NCBI RefSeq assembly: GCF_031326225.1
Contig: NZ_CP133720.1
Location: 1,860,001-1,924,000 of the forward strand
DNA from: Undibacterium cyanobacteriorum
GTDB taxonomy: Bacteria > Pseudomonadota > Gammaproteobacteria > Burkholderiales > Burkholderiaceae_D
DNA length: 64,000 nucleotides
Reading direction: 5' to 3'
Part shown: in pieces, positions 1-9,491 of the stretch
Numbering within the stretch: position 1 is the first letter of the stretch
Layout of the letters: each line of letters opens with the position of its first letter
Position numbers and translations under genes: made by a program
The notes under the pieces: generated by a model
The model's input: the letters and a program-made list of their open reading frames with translations, nothing else
Told to the model about the DNA's origin: nothing
Database searches by the model: none

Positions 1-728
1 CAGGAGGCGAGAAAACCGCGAGCTTCGCCGTGCGATGGTGAGACTTGCAGAATTGCGTTGAAGAGTTGTTCAGCACGATCAAGCTGACGCACTCGCATAA
101 AGGCGCAAGCAAGATGTAATTGCAAACTTTGGTTGTCCGGTGATTGGATCAGAGCCTGCTCATAATGTTCAATTGCCAGTTCATGCTGCTGCAAACTTGA
201 GTAGCATTGTGCTTTGAAAAGATGAAAAGGGAGGCTGTTTGTCGCCAGAAAAGGACGCTGCTCAAATCGCTTGAGCGCTTGGTGAAAGTCACCAATATTG
301 ATCAACAAAGCGCACAGGCATTGACGACAGAAATCGAAATCTGGTGCCAAATTCAAGGCGGCTTGGTAATGCGAAATCGCCGCTTCATTGCGTGATCGCT
401 TTTCTTCGAGCTGACCAAGATTGAAATGCACATCGATATTCTTAGCATCAAGTTGCTTCGCTTGCTTAAGATAAGCATGCGCTTCTTCAAGTCGGTTTGC
501 TTGAATGAGAACGAAACCAAGGTTGATCAAATAAGCGACCTCATTTGGTGACTTCTCCAACAAGGTCTGATAACAGCGCGCAGCTTCGGTGTAGTTTTGT
601 TCGTCAAGAAAACGATTTGCCTGACTTTTTAGATCGTTGACCTTGGAGTCGAATGGAGATTCAGTCGATGTCGCTGAATGCGCTTGCTCGGGTTTCTTTG
701 AGAATGCACTTTTGAGCCAATTGAGCAT
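1..728 (-). CDS. TPR-repeat protein, N-terminal part (cut by window edge)
   Basis: An open reading frame runs from an ATG at 728 leftwards past position 1 without a stop, so only about the first 242 residues are seen. After a polar N-terminus (MLNWLKSAF) the protein is a chain of tetratricopeptide repeats of about 34 residues, with typical helix pairs such as YTEAARCYQTLLEKSPNEV and HELAIEHYEQALIQSP. TPR arrays are protein-protein docking scaffolds. Many long bacterial TPR proteins of this form end in an O-GlcNAc-transferase-like (SPINDLY) domain, but that part would lie outside the window. The gene sits directly upstream of murI in transcription terms only by neighbourhood: murI ends at 764 on the same strand, 35 bases before this start, so co-transcription is possible. 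Confidence 0.85.
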   Translation of the reverse strand, partial: MLNWLKSAFSKKPEQAHSATSTESPFDSKVNDLKSQANRFLDEQNYTEAARCYQTLLEKSPNEVAYLINLGFVLIQANRLEEAHAYLKQAKQLDAKNIDVHFNLGQLEEKRSRNEAAISHYQAALNLAPDFDFCRQCLCALLINIGDFHQALKRFEQRPFLATNSLPFHLFKAQCYSSLQQHELAIEHYEQALIQSPDNQSLQLHLACAFMRVRQLDRAEQLFNAILQVSPSHGEARGFLAS

Positions 729-763
729 GTCGAGTCTCGTTCTTCGATGTCGAAAATAGCTAG

Positions 764-1699
764 CTAAGTGGGAAGATGGCAAACCTGCACGGGTACGGAT
801 TCTTCCTTGATATAACCGAGGGCAATTCGCAAAGTGTTTTCCGTTCCAGTCGTCCACACTTCGAGCGCCGCCGCTTGCTTCTTGTCCTCACTTGGCGACT
901 CCGCATCGATGGCGGGCTTTAGTAAGCCGTGTTGTGCAAGAAGTTGCTGTAAGCGTCGCGCGATTGCAGCACCGGTGTCGACGACAAAAATTTCTTTATT
1001 GTTCTGGTTGCCGTCTTGTTCGGCACTGTATTCGGCGATGATGCTGCGAATCTGTTGTTCCACGAATGGATAATGTGTGCAGCCGAGCACAAGCGTGTCG
1101 ACACCTTGCTCAAGCAGTGGCGTCACATACTGTCGTAGCAAGCCGGTGATGGCAGGTGAGCTAAGATCACCGCGTTCGATTTCATTGACCAATCCAACGC
1201 AAGCTTGTGGAATAAATTGCGTTTGTGTTTCTAACGATAAGCGGGCACTGAGCTCTTGGAACTTTTGGCTTTGCAAAGTGCTGCGCGTCGCTAATACGCC
1301 GACCACTTTGCTTTCACTACGAGCGGCAGCTGGTTTAATGCCGGGCTCCATGCCGATGATAATGAAATGTGGAAAACGTTGCCGTAATTCCGCCACGGCA
1401 GCGGCGGTAGCGGTATTGCAGGCGATAATGAGTGCTTTGATGCCTTTGGCGAGTAAGAACTCAGTGATCTTGATACTGCGTGCAATTAGTTCTTCGTTAC
1501 TACGCTCACCATAAGGCGCATAGGCGGAGTCTGCAAAATAGATGAAGTCCTCATGGGGTAATTGCTCACGCAGATGATGGACAACAGACAGGCCGCCTAT
1601 GCCAGAATCAAAGACGCCAACCGGTGCGTGCGCTGAGAGCGGCACACTGAAGTTGGCGACATGATTGACACCTTGGGAATGAGAATCAAGCTTATGCAA
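764..1699 (-). CDS. murI: Glutamate racemase
   Basis: MurI interconverts L- and D-glutamate in the cytoplasm and supplies D-glutamate for peptidoglycan. The two catalytic cysteines are visible in ACNTATA (about residue 94) and LGCTHYP (about 207), and the N-terminal FDSGIGGLSV motif is intact. The open frame extends upstream to 1894, but that part lies wholly inside the fumarase gene and has no family similarity. I use the TTG at 1699, which overlaps the fumarase stop (1692) by 8 bases and could be reached by coupled translation. A GTG at 1645 would give 293 residues with the FDSG motif at residue 13, which is equally natural; neither has a strong ribosome binding site. The gene is co-directional with fumarase and very probably co-transcribed. 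Confidence 0.93.
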   Translation of the reverse strand: MHKLDSHSQGVNHVANFSVPLSAHAPVGVFDSGIGGLSVVHHLREQLPHEDFIYFADSAYAPYGERSNEELIARSIKITEFLLAKGIKALIIACNTATAAAVAELRQRFPHFIIIGMEPGIKPAAARSESKVVGVLATRSTLQSQKFQELSARLSLETQTQFIPQACVGLVNEIERGDLSSPAITGLLRQYVTPLLEQGVDTLVLGCTHYPFVEQQIRSIIAEYSAEQDGNQNNKEIFVVDTGAAIARRLQQLLAQHGLLKPAIDAESPSEDKKQAAALEVWTTGTENTLRIALGYIKEESVPVQVCHLPT

Positions 1700-3209
1700 C
1701 GGGGATGATTCCAATTTTTGCTTGCCACTCTTTCGGCCCGGTATTGTGCACCGATGTGCCGTTCGCATCGACCGCGACTGTGACAGGCATATCGACAACG
1801 TCAAACTCGTAAATCGCTTCCATGCCGAGGTCAGCAAAGCCAACCACTTTCGCGCTCTTGATGGCTTTCGATACAAGGTAAGCTGCACCACCAACGGCCA
1901 TCAAGTAGGCCGACTTGTGCTTTTTAATCGATTCGATCGCCACTGGGCCACGCTCAGCTTTACCGATCATCGAAATTAGACCGGTTTTCTCCAACATCAT
2001 GTCGGTGAACTTATCCATACGTGTTGCCGTGGTTGGACCTGCTGGACCAACGGCTTCGTCACGTACTGGATCAACAGGACCCACGTAGTAGATCACACGG
2101 TTGGTGAAGTCGACTGGCAATTGCTCACCTTTGGCTAGCATGTCTTGAATGCGTTTGTGCGCTGCATCGCGACCCGTCAACATTTTGCCGTTCAAGAGCA
2201 AGGTTTGGCCAGGTTTCCAAGACGCGACTTCTTCTTTGGTTAAGCTGTTCAAATCGATGCGTTTGGATTTTTCCGTGTCGGCGATCCAGTGCACGTCTGG
2301 CCAGTTCGACAATGATGGTGGTTCCATATACGATGGACCTGAACCGTCGAGCACAAAGTGTGCATGGCGTGTCGCCGCGCAGTTTGGAATCATTGCTACT
2401 GGTTTCGATGCAGCATGGGTTGGGTACATATTGATCTTGACGTCGAGTACTGTCGTCAAACCGCCCAAGCCCTGTGCGCCGATACCGAGTGCGTTGATTT
2501 TGTCGCACAACTCGATACGCAGTTCTTCGGTCTTATTGCGTGGACCACGCAATTTCAATTCGTGCATGTCGATGTCTTCCATCAGCGATTCTTTTGCCAT
2601 CAACATCGCTTTTTCTGCTGTGCCACCGATACCGATACCAAGCATGCCAGGTGGACACCAGCCTGCGCCCATTGTCGGCACGGTCTTCATCACCCAATCC
2701 ACCAAAGAGTCGGATGGATTCAACATCACGAACTTGGTTTTGTTTTCAGAACCACCGCCTTTGGCCGCCAATTGCACATCAACGGTATTGCCTGGTACGA
2801 GTTCCATATGCACGACCGCAGGGGTATTGTCCTTGGTGTTTTTACGATCGAATTGTGGATCGGCCACGATCGATGCGCGCAACACGTTTTCAGAGTAGCC
2901 GTAGCCGCGACGCACACCTTCGTTGACTGCGTCGATGATAGAGCCGCTAAAGCCTTCAAAACGTACTTCCATACCGATCTTCAAGAAAACATTGACGATA
3001 CCAGTGTCTTGGCAAATCGGACGTTTGCCTTCGGCACACATACGGCTATTCGTCAAAATTTGGGCGATGGCATCTTTCGCCGCAGGGCTTTGTTCGATTT
3101 CATAGGCGCGTGCTAAGTGGGCGATGTAATCAGCTGGATGGTAGTAGCTGATGTACTGCAGGGCAGCGGCAACGGATTCAATTAAATCATCTTGTTTAAT
3201 GACGGTCAT
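1692..3209 (-). CDS. fumA: Fumarate hydratase, class I (iron-sulfur)
   Basis: This is an iron-dependent class I fumarase that hydrates fumarate to malate in the TCA cycle. The 505-residue length fits the single-chain form with fused alpha and beta domains. The three cysteines expected to hold the [4Fe-4S] cluster appear in ICQDTG (C66), GWCPPG (C185) and PNCAATRHAHF (C277). The C-terminal beta domain carries YYVGPVDPVRDEAVGPAGPT, typical of the family. The ATG at 3209 gives the usual N-terminus. It is a class I enzyme rather than the oxygen-stable class II FumC, which implies need for cluster repair in air. The gene lies between the UPF0114 gene and murI on the same strand. The symbol follows E. 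coli usage; fumA and fumB cannot be told apart here. Confidence 0.95.
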   Translation of the reverse strand: MTVIKQDDLIESVAAALQYISYYHPADYIAHLARAYEIEQSPAAKDAIAQILTNSRMCAEGKRPICQDTGIVNVFLKIGMEVRFEGFSGSIIDAVNEGVRRGYGYSENVLRASIVADPQFDRKNTKDNTPAVVHMELVPGNTVDVQLAAKGGGSENKTKFVMLNPSDSLVDWVMKTVPTMGAGWCPPGMLGIGIGGTAEKAMLMAKESLMEDIDMHELKLRGPRNKTEELRIELCDKINALGIGAQGLGGLTTVLDVKINMYPTHAASKPVAMIPNCAATRHAHFVLDGSGPSYMEPPSLSNWPDVHWIADTEKSKRIDLNSLTKEEVASWKPGQTLLLNGKMLTGRDAAHKRIQDMLAKGEQLPVDFTNRVIYYVGPVDPVRDEAVGPAGPTTATRMDKFTDMMLEKTGLISMIGKAERGPVAIESIKKHKSAYLMAVGGAAYLVSKAIKSAKVVGFADLGMEAIYEFDVVDMPVTVAVDANGTSVHNTGPKEWQAKIGIIPVA

Positions 3210-3252
3210 GATGAGGCTCTCTTGCTGTGGTTTTGGTTTAAATTTGTGCTGT

Positions 3253-3309
3253 GTAGCTACGTTTATGTTGCGTAGCTGCGCTCATGTTCTGTATCTACGC
3301 TTAATGCTT
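3253..3309. repeat. 19-bp tandem repeat, three copies
   Basis: Three units of 19 bases (3253-3271, 3272-3290, 3291-3309) share the pattern GTAGCTACGTTTATGTTGC with a few changes per copy. The last copy covers the stop codon of the UPF0114 gene (3301-3303), so the array begins at the 3' end of that gene and fills most of the gap to the fumarase gene. No function is evident. Confidence 0.85.
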
Positions 3310-3912
3310 GTGGGCTTGTTGCTGCGCTTTCGTCATCAAGGTGTCGCAATAGGCGATCGCTAATGCGGAGAGCAAGAAGACCACGTGAATCACCGTTTGC
3401 GCGATCAGTTCTTTCGCTTGATAGGCTTGCGCATTGATGAAGGTTTTTAAGAGGTGAATTGAAGAGATGCCGATAATCGCCATCGCTAATTTCACTTTCA
3501 GCACTGTGGCGTTCACATGCGATAACCATTCTGGTTGATCCGGGTGGTTTTCTAAACGCAGACGCGAAACGAAAGTTTCGTAGCCACCGACAATGACCAT
3601 CACCAGCAAATTGGAGATCATGACTACGTCGATTAGACCCAATACCACTAGCATAATTGTGGTTTCATTGAGTTTAGTCACACCTTCTGCAACAGGCGCT
3701 CCAGTTACAGCGACAGCTTTTAAGAGATGCCCCAGGGCGGTTTGGTTGCCCATTGCGGCAGCGACCAAATCGACCAGCTCTACCCAAAAATGATAGACAT
3801 AGACGCATTGCGCCAGAATCAGGCCAAGGTAAAGCGGGAGTTGGATCCAGCGGCTGGCGAAGATGATGGTCGAAAGTGGGGAAAGGCTGGATGTTTTTGG
3901 ATTGTCTGACAT
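3301..3912 (-). CDS. UPF0114 (YqhA-like) integral membrane protein
   Basis: A 203-residue membrane protein matching the UPF0114/TIGR00645 family. Hydrophobic segments are seen around IQLPLYLGLILAQCVYVYHF, TIMLVVLGLIDVVMISNLLV, VKLAMAIIGISSIHLLKTF and TVIHVVFLLSALAIAYC, so four membrane helices are likely. The motif FVSRLRLENHPDQPEWL is a family hallmark. The function is not established. The frame could start at 3963 (MVLAYIKAFF), but the ATG at 3912 gives MSDNPKTSSLSP, the normal polar N-terminus, so I prefer it. The gene is upstream of fumarase on the same strand with 91 bases between; a tandem repeat fills most of this gap. Confidence 0.85.
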   Translation of the reverse strand: MSDNPKTSSLSPLSTIIFASRWIQLPLYLGLILAQCVYVYHFWVELVDLVAAAMGNQTALGHLLKAVAVTGAPVAEGVTKLNETTIMLVVLGLIDVVMISNLLVMVIVGGYETFVSRLRLENHPDQPEWLSHVNATVLKVKLAMAIIGISSIHLLKTFINAQAYQAKELIAQTVIHVVFLLSALAIAYCDTLMTKAQQQAHKH

Positions 3913-4426
3913 GTGCGAAAAGTCTTTCGTTGTAAAGAATGCTTTGATGTACGCAAGTACCATGGGACTCGCGGGCGATCAATCTTGTGGTGAATTAGGC
4001 GTCCTATTGCTTAAAGTTTCTTAAACAAATTTGAAGTTAATTTGAAACTAAGTTGAAACTGGGTTTCTTGACTTTTTCACTACAAGAGTCAGGCCGTTAT
4101 TTTACACGGATGTACTCCAGCTGTCTGCCAAGCAGCGTATTTGCAAGTAGCTTGCGCCAGATCAAACAAGTAGTGTCGACAGACGCGGTAATACCAGTGA
4201 TTTAAAAATAGCTTTTTTGCTGCACTGCGCTTAGAATCGAATGCAAAAAAAAGACAAAGTGGTGAATATCAAAAGGCGTTAAACGTCAGTCGACACCTTA
4301 GTAGGTTTGATCAGTAATGCGTCGGCATCTTGTATTGAGCGAGTGGCATTGGAACTCCACAAATATGGTGGGGCCGAAAAAAATGCTGCAGACGCTTTTT
4401 GATATTCACAACGCATGGAGACCATT
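3913..4426. other. Divergent intergenic region between UPF0114 gene and acs
   Basis: This 514-base stretch separates two divergently transcribed genes and should hold both promoters. I see no coding frame with convincing composition. It carries a three-copy 11-bp tandem repeat at 4028-4060 and is A+T-rich around 4200-4260. A possible -10 element TAGAAT is at 4232-4237, but I find no good -35 partner, so the acs promoter is not assigned. Confidence 0.6.
4028..4060. repeat. 11-bp tandem repeat, three copies
   Basis: Units AATTTGAAGTT, AATTTGAAACT and AAGTTGAAACT lie head to tail. The 11-bp period is close to one DNA helical turn. It is in the acs/UPF0114 intergenic region; no regulator is identified. 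Confidence 0.7.
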
Positions 4427-6406
4427 ATGTCGGATCAAGAAGTCAAAGCTGAATCTCGGGTATTTCCTCCACCAGCTGCATTCGCAGCGACTGCCGCCAT
4501 CTCAGGGATGGATGCCTACAACGCCTTGTGTGCCGAAGCAGCGGCCGACTACGAAGGCTTTTGGGCAAAACTCGCACGCGAGAACCTGCACTGGCATAAA
4601 CCCTTCACAACGATTCTTGATGAGTCCAATGCGCCACTTTATAAGTGGTTCGATGATGGATTGTTGAATGTGTCCTACAACTGCCTCGACGTTAATATTC
4701 AAAAAGGTTTGGGCGATAAGACGGCCATTATTTTTGAAGCCGATGGTGGCGATGTAACGAAAGTTAGCTATCAAGACCTGCACGCCAAAGTCTGTCAATT
4801 CGCCAATGGTTTGCGCTCCTTGGGAGTGAAGAAGGGCGACCGCGTCGTCATCTACATGCCGATGTCAGTCGAAGGTGTGGTGGCGATGCAAGCATGCGCT
4901 CGTATTGGTGCAACCCACTCAGTTGTGTTTGGTGGCTTTTCTGCAAAATCTCTGCAAGAACGTATTGTCGATGTGGGTGCGACTTTAGTGATTACTGCGG
5001 ATGAACAAGTTCGTGGCGGTAAACAGTTGCCGTTGAAAGCGATTGTTGATGAGGCGCTGGGCCTTGGCGATTGCGAAAAAGTATCGAAGGTAGTGGTGTA
5101 CAAACGCACTGGTGGCAACGTGCCTTTCGATGCTGTGCGCGATTTGTGGATGCATGAATTGGTTGCAGATCAAGCCACGCAGTGCGAGCCAGAATGGGTT
5201 AATGCAGATCATCCATTGTTCATTCTTTACACTTCAGGTTCCACTGGTAAACCGAAAGGCGTACAACATTCTTCTGGCGGCTATTTGTTGTGGGCGATGT
5301 TGACCATGAAGTGGACCTTCGACATCAAACCGAACGACGTATTTTGGTGTACTGCGGATATTGGTTGGGTCACAGGCCACACCTACATCACCTACGGTCC
5401 ATTAGCGATGGGTTCCACCGAGATCGTTTTTGAGGGCGTGCCAACTTATCCCAATGCTGGCCGCTTCTGGGACATGATCCAAAAACACAAAGCGACGATT
5501 TTCTACACGGCACCGACAGCGATTCGTTCTTTGATCAAAGCGGCCGATGGTGATCCAGCGATCCACCCAAATAAATACGACTTGTCATCCTTACGCTTAC
5601 TGGGTTCAGTGGGTGAACCAATCAATCCAGAAGCGTGGATGTGGTATTACAAAAATGTGGGTGGTGAGCGTTGCCCAATCGCTGATACATTCTGGCAAAC
5701 AGAAACAGGTGGTCATATGATCACGCCACTGCCAGGTGCGACACCTTTGGTACCAGGCTCCTGTACCTTACCTTTGCCAGGCATTATGGCGGCTATCGTT
5801 GACGAAACCGGCGCTGATTTGCCTAATGGTCAAGGCGGTATTTTGGTCGTCAAACGTCCATGGCCTTCGATGATTCGCACAATTTGGGGCGATGCTGATC
5901 GCTTTAAGAAGAGCTACTTCCCAGAGGAACTCGGCGGTAAAACTTATCTTGCTGGTGATGGTGCGATTCGTAACAAAGACACGGGTTATTTTACGATTAC
6001 CGGTCGTATCGATGACGTGCTGAACGTTTCCGGTCACCGTATGGGTACGATGGAAATCGAATCTGCCTTAGTGGCGAATCCCTTAGTGGCGGAAGCGGCG
6101 GTAGTTGGTAAGCCTGATGACACCACAGGTGAAGCAATTTGCGCTTTTGTGGTTTTGAAGCGTGCTCGCCCCACTGGCGAAGAAGCAAAACAGATCGCGC
6201 TCGAGTTGCGTAACTGGGTGGCGAAGGAAATTGGCCCAATCGCGAAACCGAAAGAGATCCGTTTTGGTGACAACTTACCGAAGACACGTTCCGGCAAAAT
6301 CATGCGTCGTTTGTTGCGCGTGATTGCCAAAGGTGAAGAGATCACTCAAGACGTTTCGACTCTCGAAAATCCAGCGATTTTGGATCAGTTGAAACAAGCT
6401 CAGTAA
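4427..6406 (+). CDS. acs: Acetyl-CoA synthetase (AMP-forming)
   Basis: Acs activates acetate to acetyl-CoA through acetyl-AMP, the high-affinity acetate uptake route. The protein is about 659 residues, the normal length. The ANL-superfamily P-loop [15 protein letters not shown], the WWxTExG-type motif (WQTETGGHM), the hinge [15 protein letters not shown] and the C-terminal [11 protein letters not shown] are all present. The lysine in SGKIMRR is the one acetylated by Pat-type enzymes in the family. The frame is open from an ATG at 4415, but GGAG at 4417-4420 lies six bases before the ATG at 4427, so I start there. It is monocistronic, closed by a terminator at 6470-6502. Confidence 0.97.
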   Translation: MSDQEVKAESRVFPPPAAFAATAAISGMDAYNALCAEAAADYEGFWAKLARENLHWHKPFTTILDESNAPLYKWFDDGLLNVSYNCLDVNIQKGLGDKTAIIFEADGGDVTKVSYQDLHAKVCQFANGLRSLGVKKGDRVVIYMPMSVEGVVAMQACARIGATHSVVFGGFSAKSLQERIVDVGATLVITADEQVRGGKQLPLKAIVDEALGLGDCEKVSKVVVYKRTGGNVPFDAVRDLWMHELVADQATQCEPEWVNADHPLFILYTSGSTGKPKGVQHSSGGYLLWAMLTMKWTFDIKPNDVFWCTADIGWVTGHTYITYGPLAMGSTEIVFEGVPTYPNAGRFWDMIQKHKATIFYTAPTAIRSLIKAADGDPAIHPNKYDLSSLRLLGSVGEPINPEAWMWYYKNVGGERCPIADTFWQTETGGHMITPLPGATPLVPGSCTLPLPGIMAAIVDETGADLPNGQGGILVVKRPWPSMIRTIWGDADRFKKSYFPEELGGKTYLAGDGAIRNKDTGYFTITGRIDDVLNVSGHRMGTMEIESALVANPLVAEAAVVGKPDDTTGEAICAFVVLKRARPTGEEAKQIALELRNWVAKEIGPIAKPKEIRFGDNLPKTRSGKIMRRLLRVIAKGEEITQDVSTLENPAILDQLKQAQ

Positions 6407-6469
6407 CAAGATCAGAAATCAACGCTTGCATCAAAAGCAAATAGCACATTGAAGAAGCGCTGAAGAAAA

Positions 6470-6502
6470 AAAAGCCTCAAGTCACAAGCTTGGGGCTTTT
6501 TT
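6470..6502 (+). terminator. Rho-independent terminator after acs
   Basis: A 12-bp stem (6470-6481 with 6489-6500, one G-U pair), a 7-base loop and a run of T form a strong intrinsic terminator 64 bases after the acs stop. Confidence 0.9.
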
Positions 6503-6673
6503 GTGGGTCATTGTATTGTTTAAAAAAATTGAGTATTTACTAATGCGGTTTTCCTAGCGTGGCTTAAGCGTTATACTTGCGCGATATTAAACCTACAGAC
6601 TCAATCTGTTTTTGCAGATCAATCACGGTTCGCGCTGAGTTGTGAACCTGAAATCTGATTTGCGAGCAGAGAC

Positions 6674-7528
6674 ATGGACATGAATTCCACCAAAGATAGA
6701 AAACCTAAAGGCAGTTTTAAACTGTTTCCTCGCGGTGCTCGTAAAGCGACGACAGAGAGCGGGGCTCTCGGTCGTAAGCCGTCACGTGGCATCTATTTAT
6801 TGCCTAATGCATTCACAACAGCGGCCTTGTTTTGCGGTTTTTATGCCATCGTGATGGCGATGAATCAAAAATTTGAGCAATCCGGTTTGGCCATTTTTGT
6901 CGCCATGGTGCTCGATAGTTTGGATGGGCGCGTCGCGCGCATGACCAATACGCAAAGTGAATTTGGTGCGCAGTACGATAGTTTGTCCGATATGGTCTCA
7001 TTCGGCGTCGCGCCAGCCTTAATCGCCTATGAGTGGGCCCTCAAAGGCATGGGCAAGCTTGGCTGGTTAGCTGCATTTGTGTATTGTTCAGGTGCCGCCT
7101 TACGTTTGGCACGCTTTAATGCAAATATTGGTGTGGTCGATAAACGCTATTTCCAAGGCTTACCTAGCCCAGCCGCGGCAGCTTTGGTCGCTGGTTTTAT
7201 TTTGCTGATGGATGACCTTGGTGTGCCTGGTGTCGATGTGCGTTGGTATGCGTGGGGCGTGGCCTTGTTTGCCGGTTTGACTATGGTCACGAATGTCCCG
7301 TTTTACAGCTTTAAAGATGTTAATTTGAAACGCTCCGTGCCATTTATCGCGCCATTTTTGATCGTGTTGGTTTATGTTGCGGTTGTAAGCGATCCACCTA
7401 AAGTTTTGTTCTCTTTGTTTGTCTTGTATGCATTGTCTGGGTATGCCGTCTTGCTATGGCGTTGGCGCAAAGGCCGCCCGATCAGTATTGTGCAGCTGTC
7501 GAGCGAAGAAGGCGACGTTAAGAAATAA
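6674..7528 (+). CDS. pssA: CDP-diacylglycerol-serine O-phosphatidyltransferase
   Basis: PssA makes phosphatidylserine from CDP-diacylglycerol and serine at the inner membrane, the first committed step to phosphatidylethanolamine. The CDP-alcohol phosphotransferase signature (D-G-x2-A-R-x8-G-x3-D-x3-D) reads DGRVAR...GAQYDSLSD around residue 83-106. Several membrane segments follow, for example LIAYEWALKGMGKLGWLAAF and FIAPFLIVLVYVAVV. The 284-residue form is the multi-spanning, Gram-positive-like type II enzyme, not the E. coli membrane-associated PLD type. In related bacteria psd lies just upstream; it is absent here, while the following leuA is in the usual place. Confidence 0.93.
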   Translation: MDMNSTKDRKPKGSFKLFPRGARKATTESGALGRKPSRGIYLLPNAFTTAALFCGFYAIVMAMNQKFEQSGLAIFVAMVLDSLDGRVARMTNTQSEFGAQYDSLSDMVSFGVAPALIAYEWALKGMGKLGWLAAFVYCSGAALRLARFNANIGVVDKRYFQGLPSPAAAALVAGFILLMDDLGVPGVDVRWYAWGVALFAGLTMVTNVPFYSFKDVNLKRSVPFIAPFLIVLVYVAVVSDPPKVLFSLFVLYALSGYAVLLWRWRKGRPISIVQLSSEEGDVKK

Positions 7529-7542
7529 TTGAGGAACGAGGC

Positions 7543-7571
7543 TTGCACTTTTCTTAAAACGGTTTTATAGT
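7543..7571 (+). promoter_or_regulatory. Sigma-70 promoter for the leuA leader
   Basis: TTGCAC (7543-7548) and TATAGT (7566-7571) are spaced by exactly 17 bases. The expected transcription start is about 7578, directly at the ATG of the leader ORF (7579), so the transcript would have almost no 5' untranslated region. Confidence 0.75.
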
Positions 7572-7578
7572 CAGGTTC

Positions 7579-7740
7579 ATGACATTCATTTCAACGACAT
7601 TCGGTGCACACAATGCACTTTCTCAAGCAGACCGCTCGCGTCTGCTTTTGTCGTTGCTGATCGCAGCTGCCGCATCCTTGGCAACTCTAAAGTCTTCCCT
7701 AACGCTATCTTTAGCGAATCTACTAGCGCTCGCGCGCTAA
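7579..7740 (+). CDS. Putative leucine leader peptide of leuA (leuL-like)
   Basis: A 53-codon frame between a good promoter and leuA encodes MTFISTTFGAHNALSQADRS followed by a leucine-rich tail ending SLTLSLANLLALAR. Fourteen of 53 residues are leucine. The last seven leucine codons are CTA, CTA, TTA, CTA, CTA and CTC after an earlier CTA, so CTA dominates where the nearby genes mainly use TTG, CTG and CTC. Clusters of rare leucine codons are the sensing device in the E. coli leuL attenuator. There is no clear ribosome binding site, and the predicted transcript starts at the ATG, so translation may be leaderless. A hairpin (7724-7739) overlaps its last codons. It is too short for gene finders, and its regulatory role is inference. 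Confidence 0.65.
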   Translation: MTFISTTFGAHNALSQADRSRLLLSLLIAAAASLATLKSSLTLSLANLLALAR

Positions 7741-7837
7741 ATCTCACTATACCCACAACTTGAGTAGTGCCTCACCCATGTGTGTTTTGCAAGGGTCGGG
7801 AAAAGTCTATTCAAGTCGCGCTTAATTTTCTAAGCGC
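7724..7837 (+). promoter_or_regulatory. Candidate attenuator structures between leader ORF and leuA
   Basis: Three pairings can be drawn. TAGCGC (7724-7729) pairs with GCGCTA (7734-7739) over the leader stop. ACTTGAGTAG (7758-7767) pairs with CTATTCAAGT (7807-7816), with one wobble. GCGCTTA (7818-7824) pairs with TAAGCGC (7831-7837). The first arm could also pair with the third hairpin, allowing a switch. No canonical T-run follows, so intrinsic termination is not proved; Rho or translational control is possible. Confidence 0.5.
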
Positions 7838-7911
7838 ATCGATGTATTCAGATTATTCATTTATTTCGCATTTGAAGACTTAATTCATAGACATAGACAC
7901 TGGAGCAAACC

Positions 7912-9453
7912 ATGGCAGCAGAAAAACTCATTATTTTTGATACGACTTTGCGTGATGGCGAGCAATCGCCTGGCGCTTCAATGACACGTGATGAAAAGGT
8001 GCGGATTGCACGCCAATTGGAACGCTTAAAAGTCGACGTGATCGAAGCAGGTTTTGCTGCCGCCTCTCCTGGAGATTTTGAATCGATCAAGGCCATCGCA
8101 GCAGCGGTGCGCGAACCGATTATTTGTTCGCTTTCTCGCGCGAATGATCGCGATATTTCGCGTGCGGCAGAGGCCTTGGAAAAAGCCCAGCGTAAGCGTA
8201 TCCATACCTTCATCGCAACTTCACCTTTACACATGGAGATGAAATTGCGCATGAGTCCAGATCAAGTGCTCGAGCAAGCGATTCAGGCAGTCCGCTTTGC
8301 GCGGCAATTTACCGATGATATTGAATTTAGTCCTGAAGACGGCAGCCGTTCTGATTTTGATTTCTTGTGCCGCGTGCTTGAAGCTGTCATTAAAGAAGGT
8401 GCAACGACCATTAACTTTGCCGACACCGTAGGTTATGGTGTGCCGGAATTGTATGGCAATACGCTCAAACGTTTGCGTGAGACGATTCCGAATTCTGATA
8501 AGGCGATTTGGTCCGTGCATTGCCATAACGATTTGGGGATGGCCGTGGCGAATTCCTTGGCTGGCGTGATGATTGGCGGTGCGCGTCAAGTCGAATGTAC
8601 GATCAACGGTTTAGGTGAACGTGCTGGTAATACGGCCTTAGAAGAGATTGTGATGGCGGTGAAAACGCGTAAAGATCACTTCAATCTTGATGTCGGTATC
8701 GATACCTCACAGATCGTGGCAACATCAAAAATGGTTTCGCAGATCACAGGCTTTGCGGTGCAGCCCAATAAGGCCATTGTGGGGGCGAATGCGTTTGCCC
8801 ATGCTTCCGGCATTCATCAAGATGGCATTTTGAAAGCGCGCAATACCTATGAAATTATGCGTGCGGAGGATGTGGGATGGAGTGCCAATAAGATCGTCTT
8901 GGGGAAATTGTCGGGTCGTAATGCGTTCAAGCAGCGTTTGCAAGAACTTGGTATCGCCTTGGAATCGGAGACCGAAGTCAATGCTGCTTTCGCCCGTTTC
9001 AAAGATTTGGCTGACAAAAAAGCCGAGATTTTTGATGAGGATATTTTGGCAGTGGTGGCGGAAGAGGAGCATTCTCACGATGCAGATCATTATCGTTTGG
9101 TCTCGATCAGCCAGCATTCTGAGACGGGTGAGCGTTCCTCCGCAGTGGTGGTGATGACGATTGGTGATCGTGAAAAATCATGCATCGCTCAAGGTAACGG
9201 TGCGGTGGATGCAATCGTCAATGCGATTGAATCAGAAGTGAAGAGTGAGGCTGAGTTGCTGTTGTTCTCGATTAATGCGATTACGGCAGGCACCCAGTCG
9301 CAGGGTGAGGTCACGATACGCTTAGGGAAATCCGGTCGTATCGTCAACGGTGTTGGCGCCGACCCTGATATCGTGGTGGCCTCAGCGAAAGCCTACATTT
9401 CTGCTTTGAATAAGTTGTATTCCAAGGTCGAGAAACTTAATCCGCAGCTGTAA
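7912..9453 (+). CDS. leuA: 2-isopropylmalate synthase
   Basis: LeuA condenses acetyl-CoA with 2-oxoisovalerate, the committed step of leucine synthesis. The HMGL-like TIM barrel starts with [16 protein letters not shown], and the metal-binding HCHNDLG and the GLGERAGN motif follow around residues 200-240. The C-terminal part (from about residue 390, [13 protein letters not shown] onward) is the LeuA allosteric domain that senses leucine. Length 513 is normal. GGAGCAAACC precedes the ATG. It follows pssA as in many Burkholderiales. A leucine-rich leader ORF upstream suggests attenuation in addition to feedback inhibition. Confidence 0.97.
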   Translation: MAAEKLIIFDTTLRDGEQSPGASMTRDEKVRIARQLERLKVDVIEAGFAAASPGDFESIKAIAAAVREPIICSLSRANDRDISRAAEALEKAQRKRIHTFIATSPLHMEMKLRMSPDQVLEQAIQAVRFARQFTDDIEFSPEDGSRSDFDFLCRVLEAVIKEGATTINFADTVGYGVPELYGNTLKRLRETIPNSDKAIWSVHCHNDLGMAVANSLAGVMIGGARQVECTINGLGERAGNTALEEIVMAVKTRKDHFNLDVGIDTSQIVATSKMVSQITGFAVQPNKAIVGANAFAHASGIHQDGILKARNTYEIMRAEDVGWSANKIVLGKLSGRNAFKQRLQELGIALESETEVNAAFARFKDLADKKAEIFDEDILAVVAEEEHSHDADHYRLVSISQHSETGERSSAVVVMTIGDREKSCIAQGNGAVDAIVNAIESEVKSEAELLLFSINAITAGTQSQGEVTIRLGKSGRIVNGVGADPDIVVASAKAYISALNKLYSKVEKLNPQL

Positions 9454-9491
9454 TTTGCCAGTGCAGATGTTGGCATGAAACTGCGGAACCT

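Noticed and set aside
207..395. 62-codon plus-strand frame
   Set aside because: It is a shadow of the TPR gene on the minus strand.
1700..1894. N-terminal extension of murI
   Set aside because: The extra 65 residues lie within the fumarase gene and do not match MurI.
2149..3116. Long plus-strand open frames
   Set aside because: They overlap the fumarase gene on the other strand in full, and fumarase has clear family motifs.
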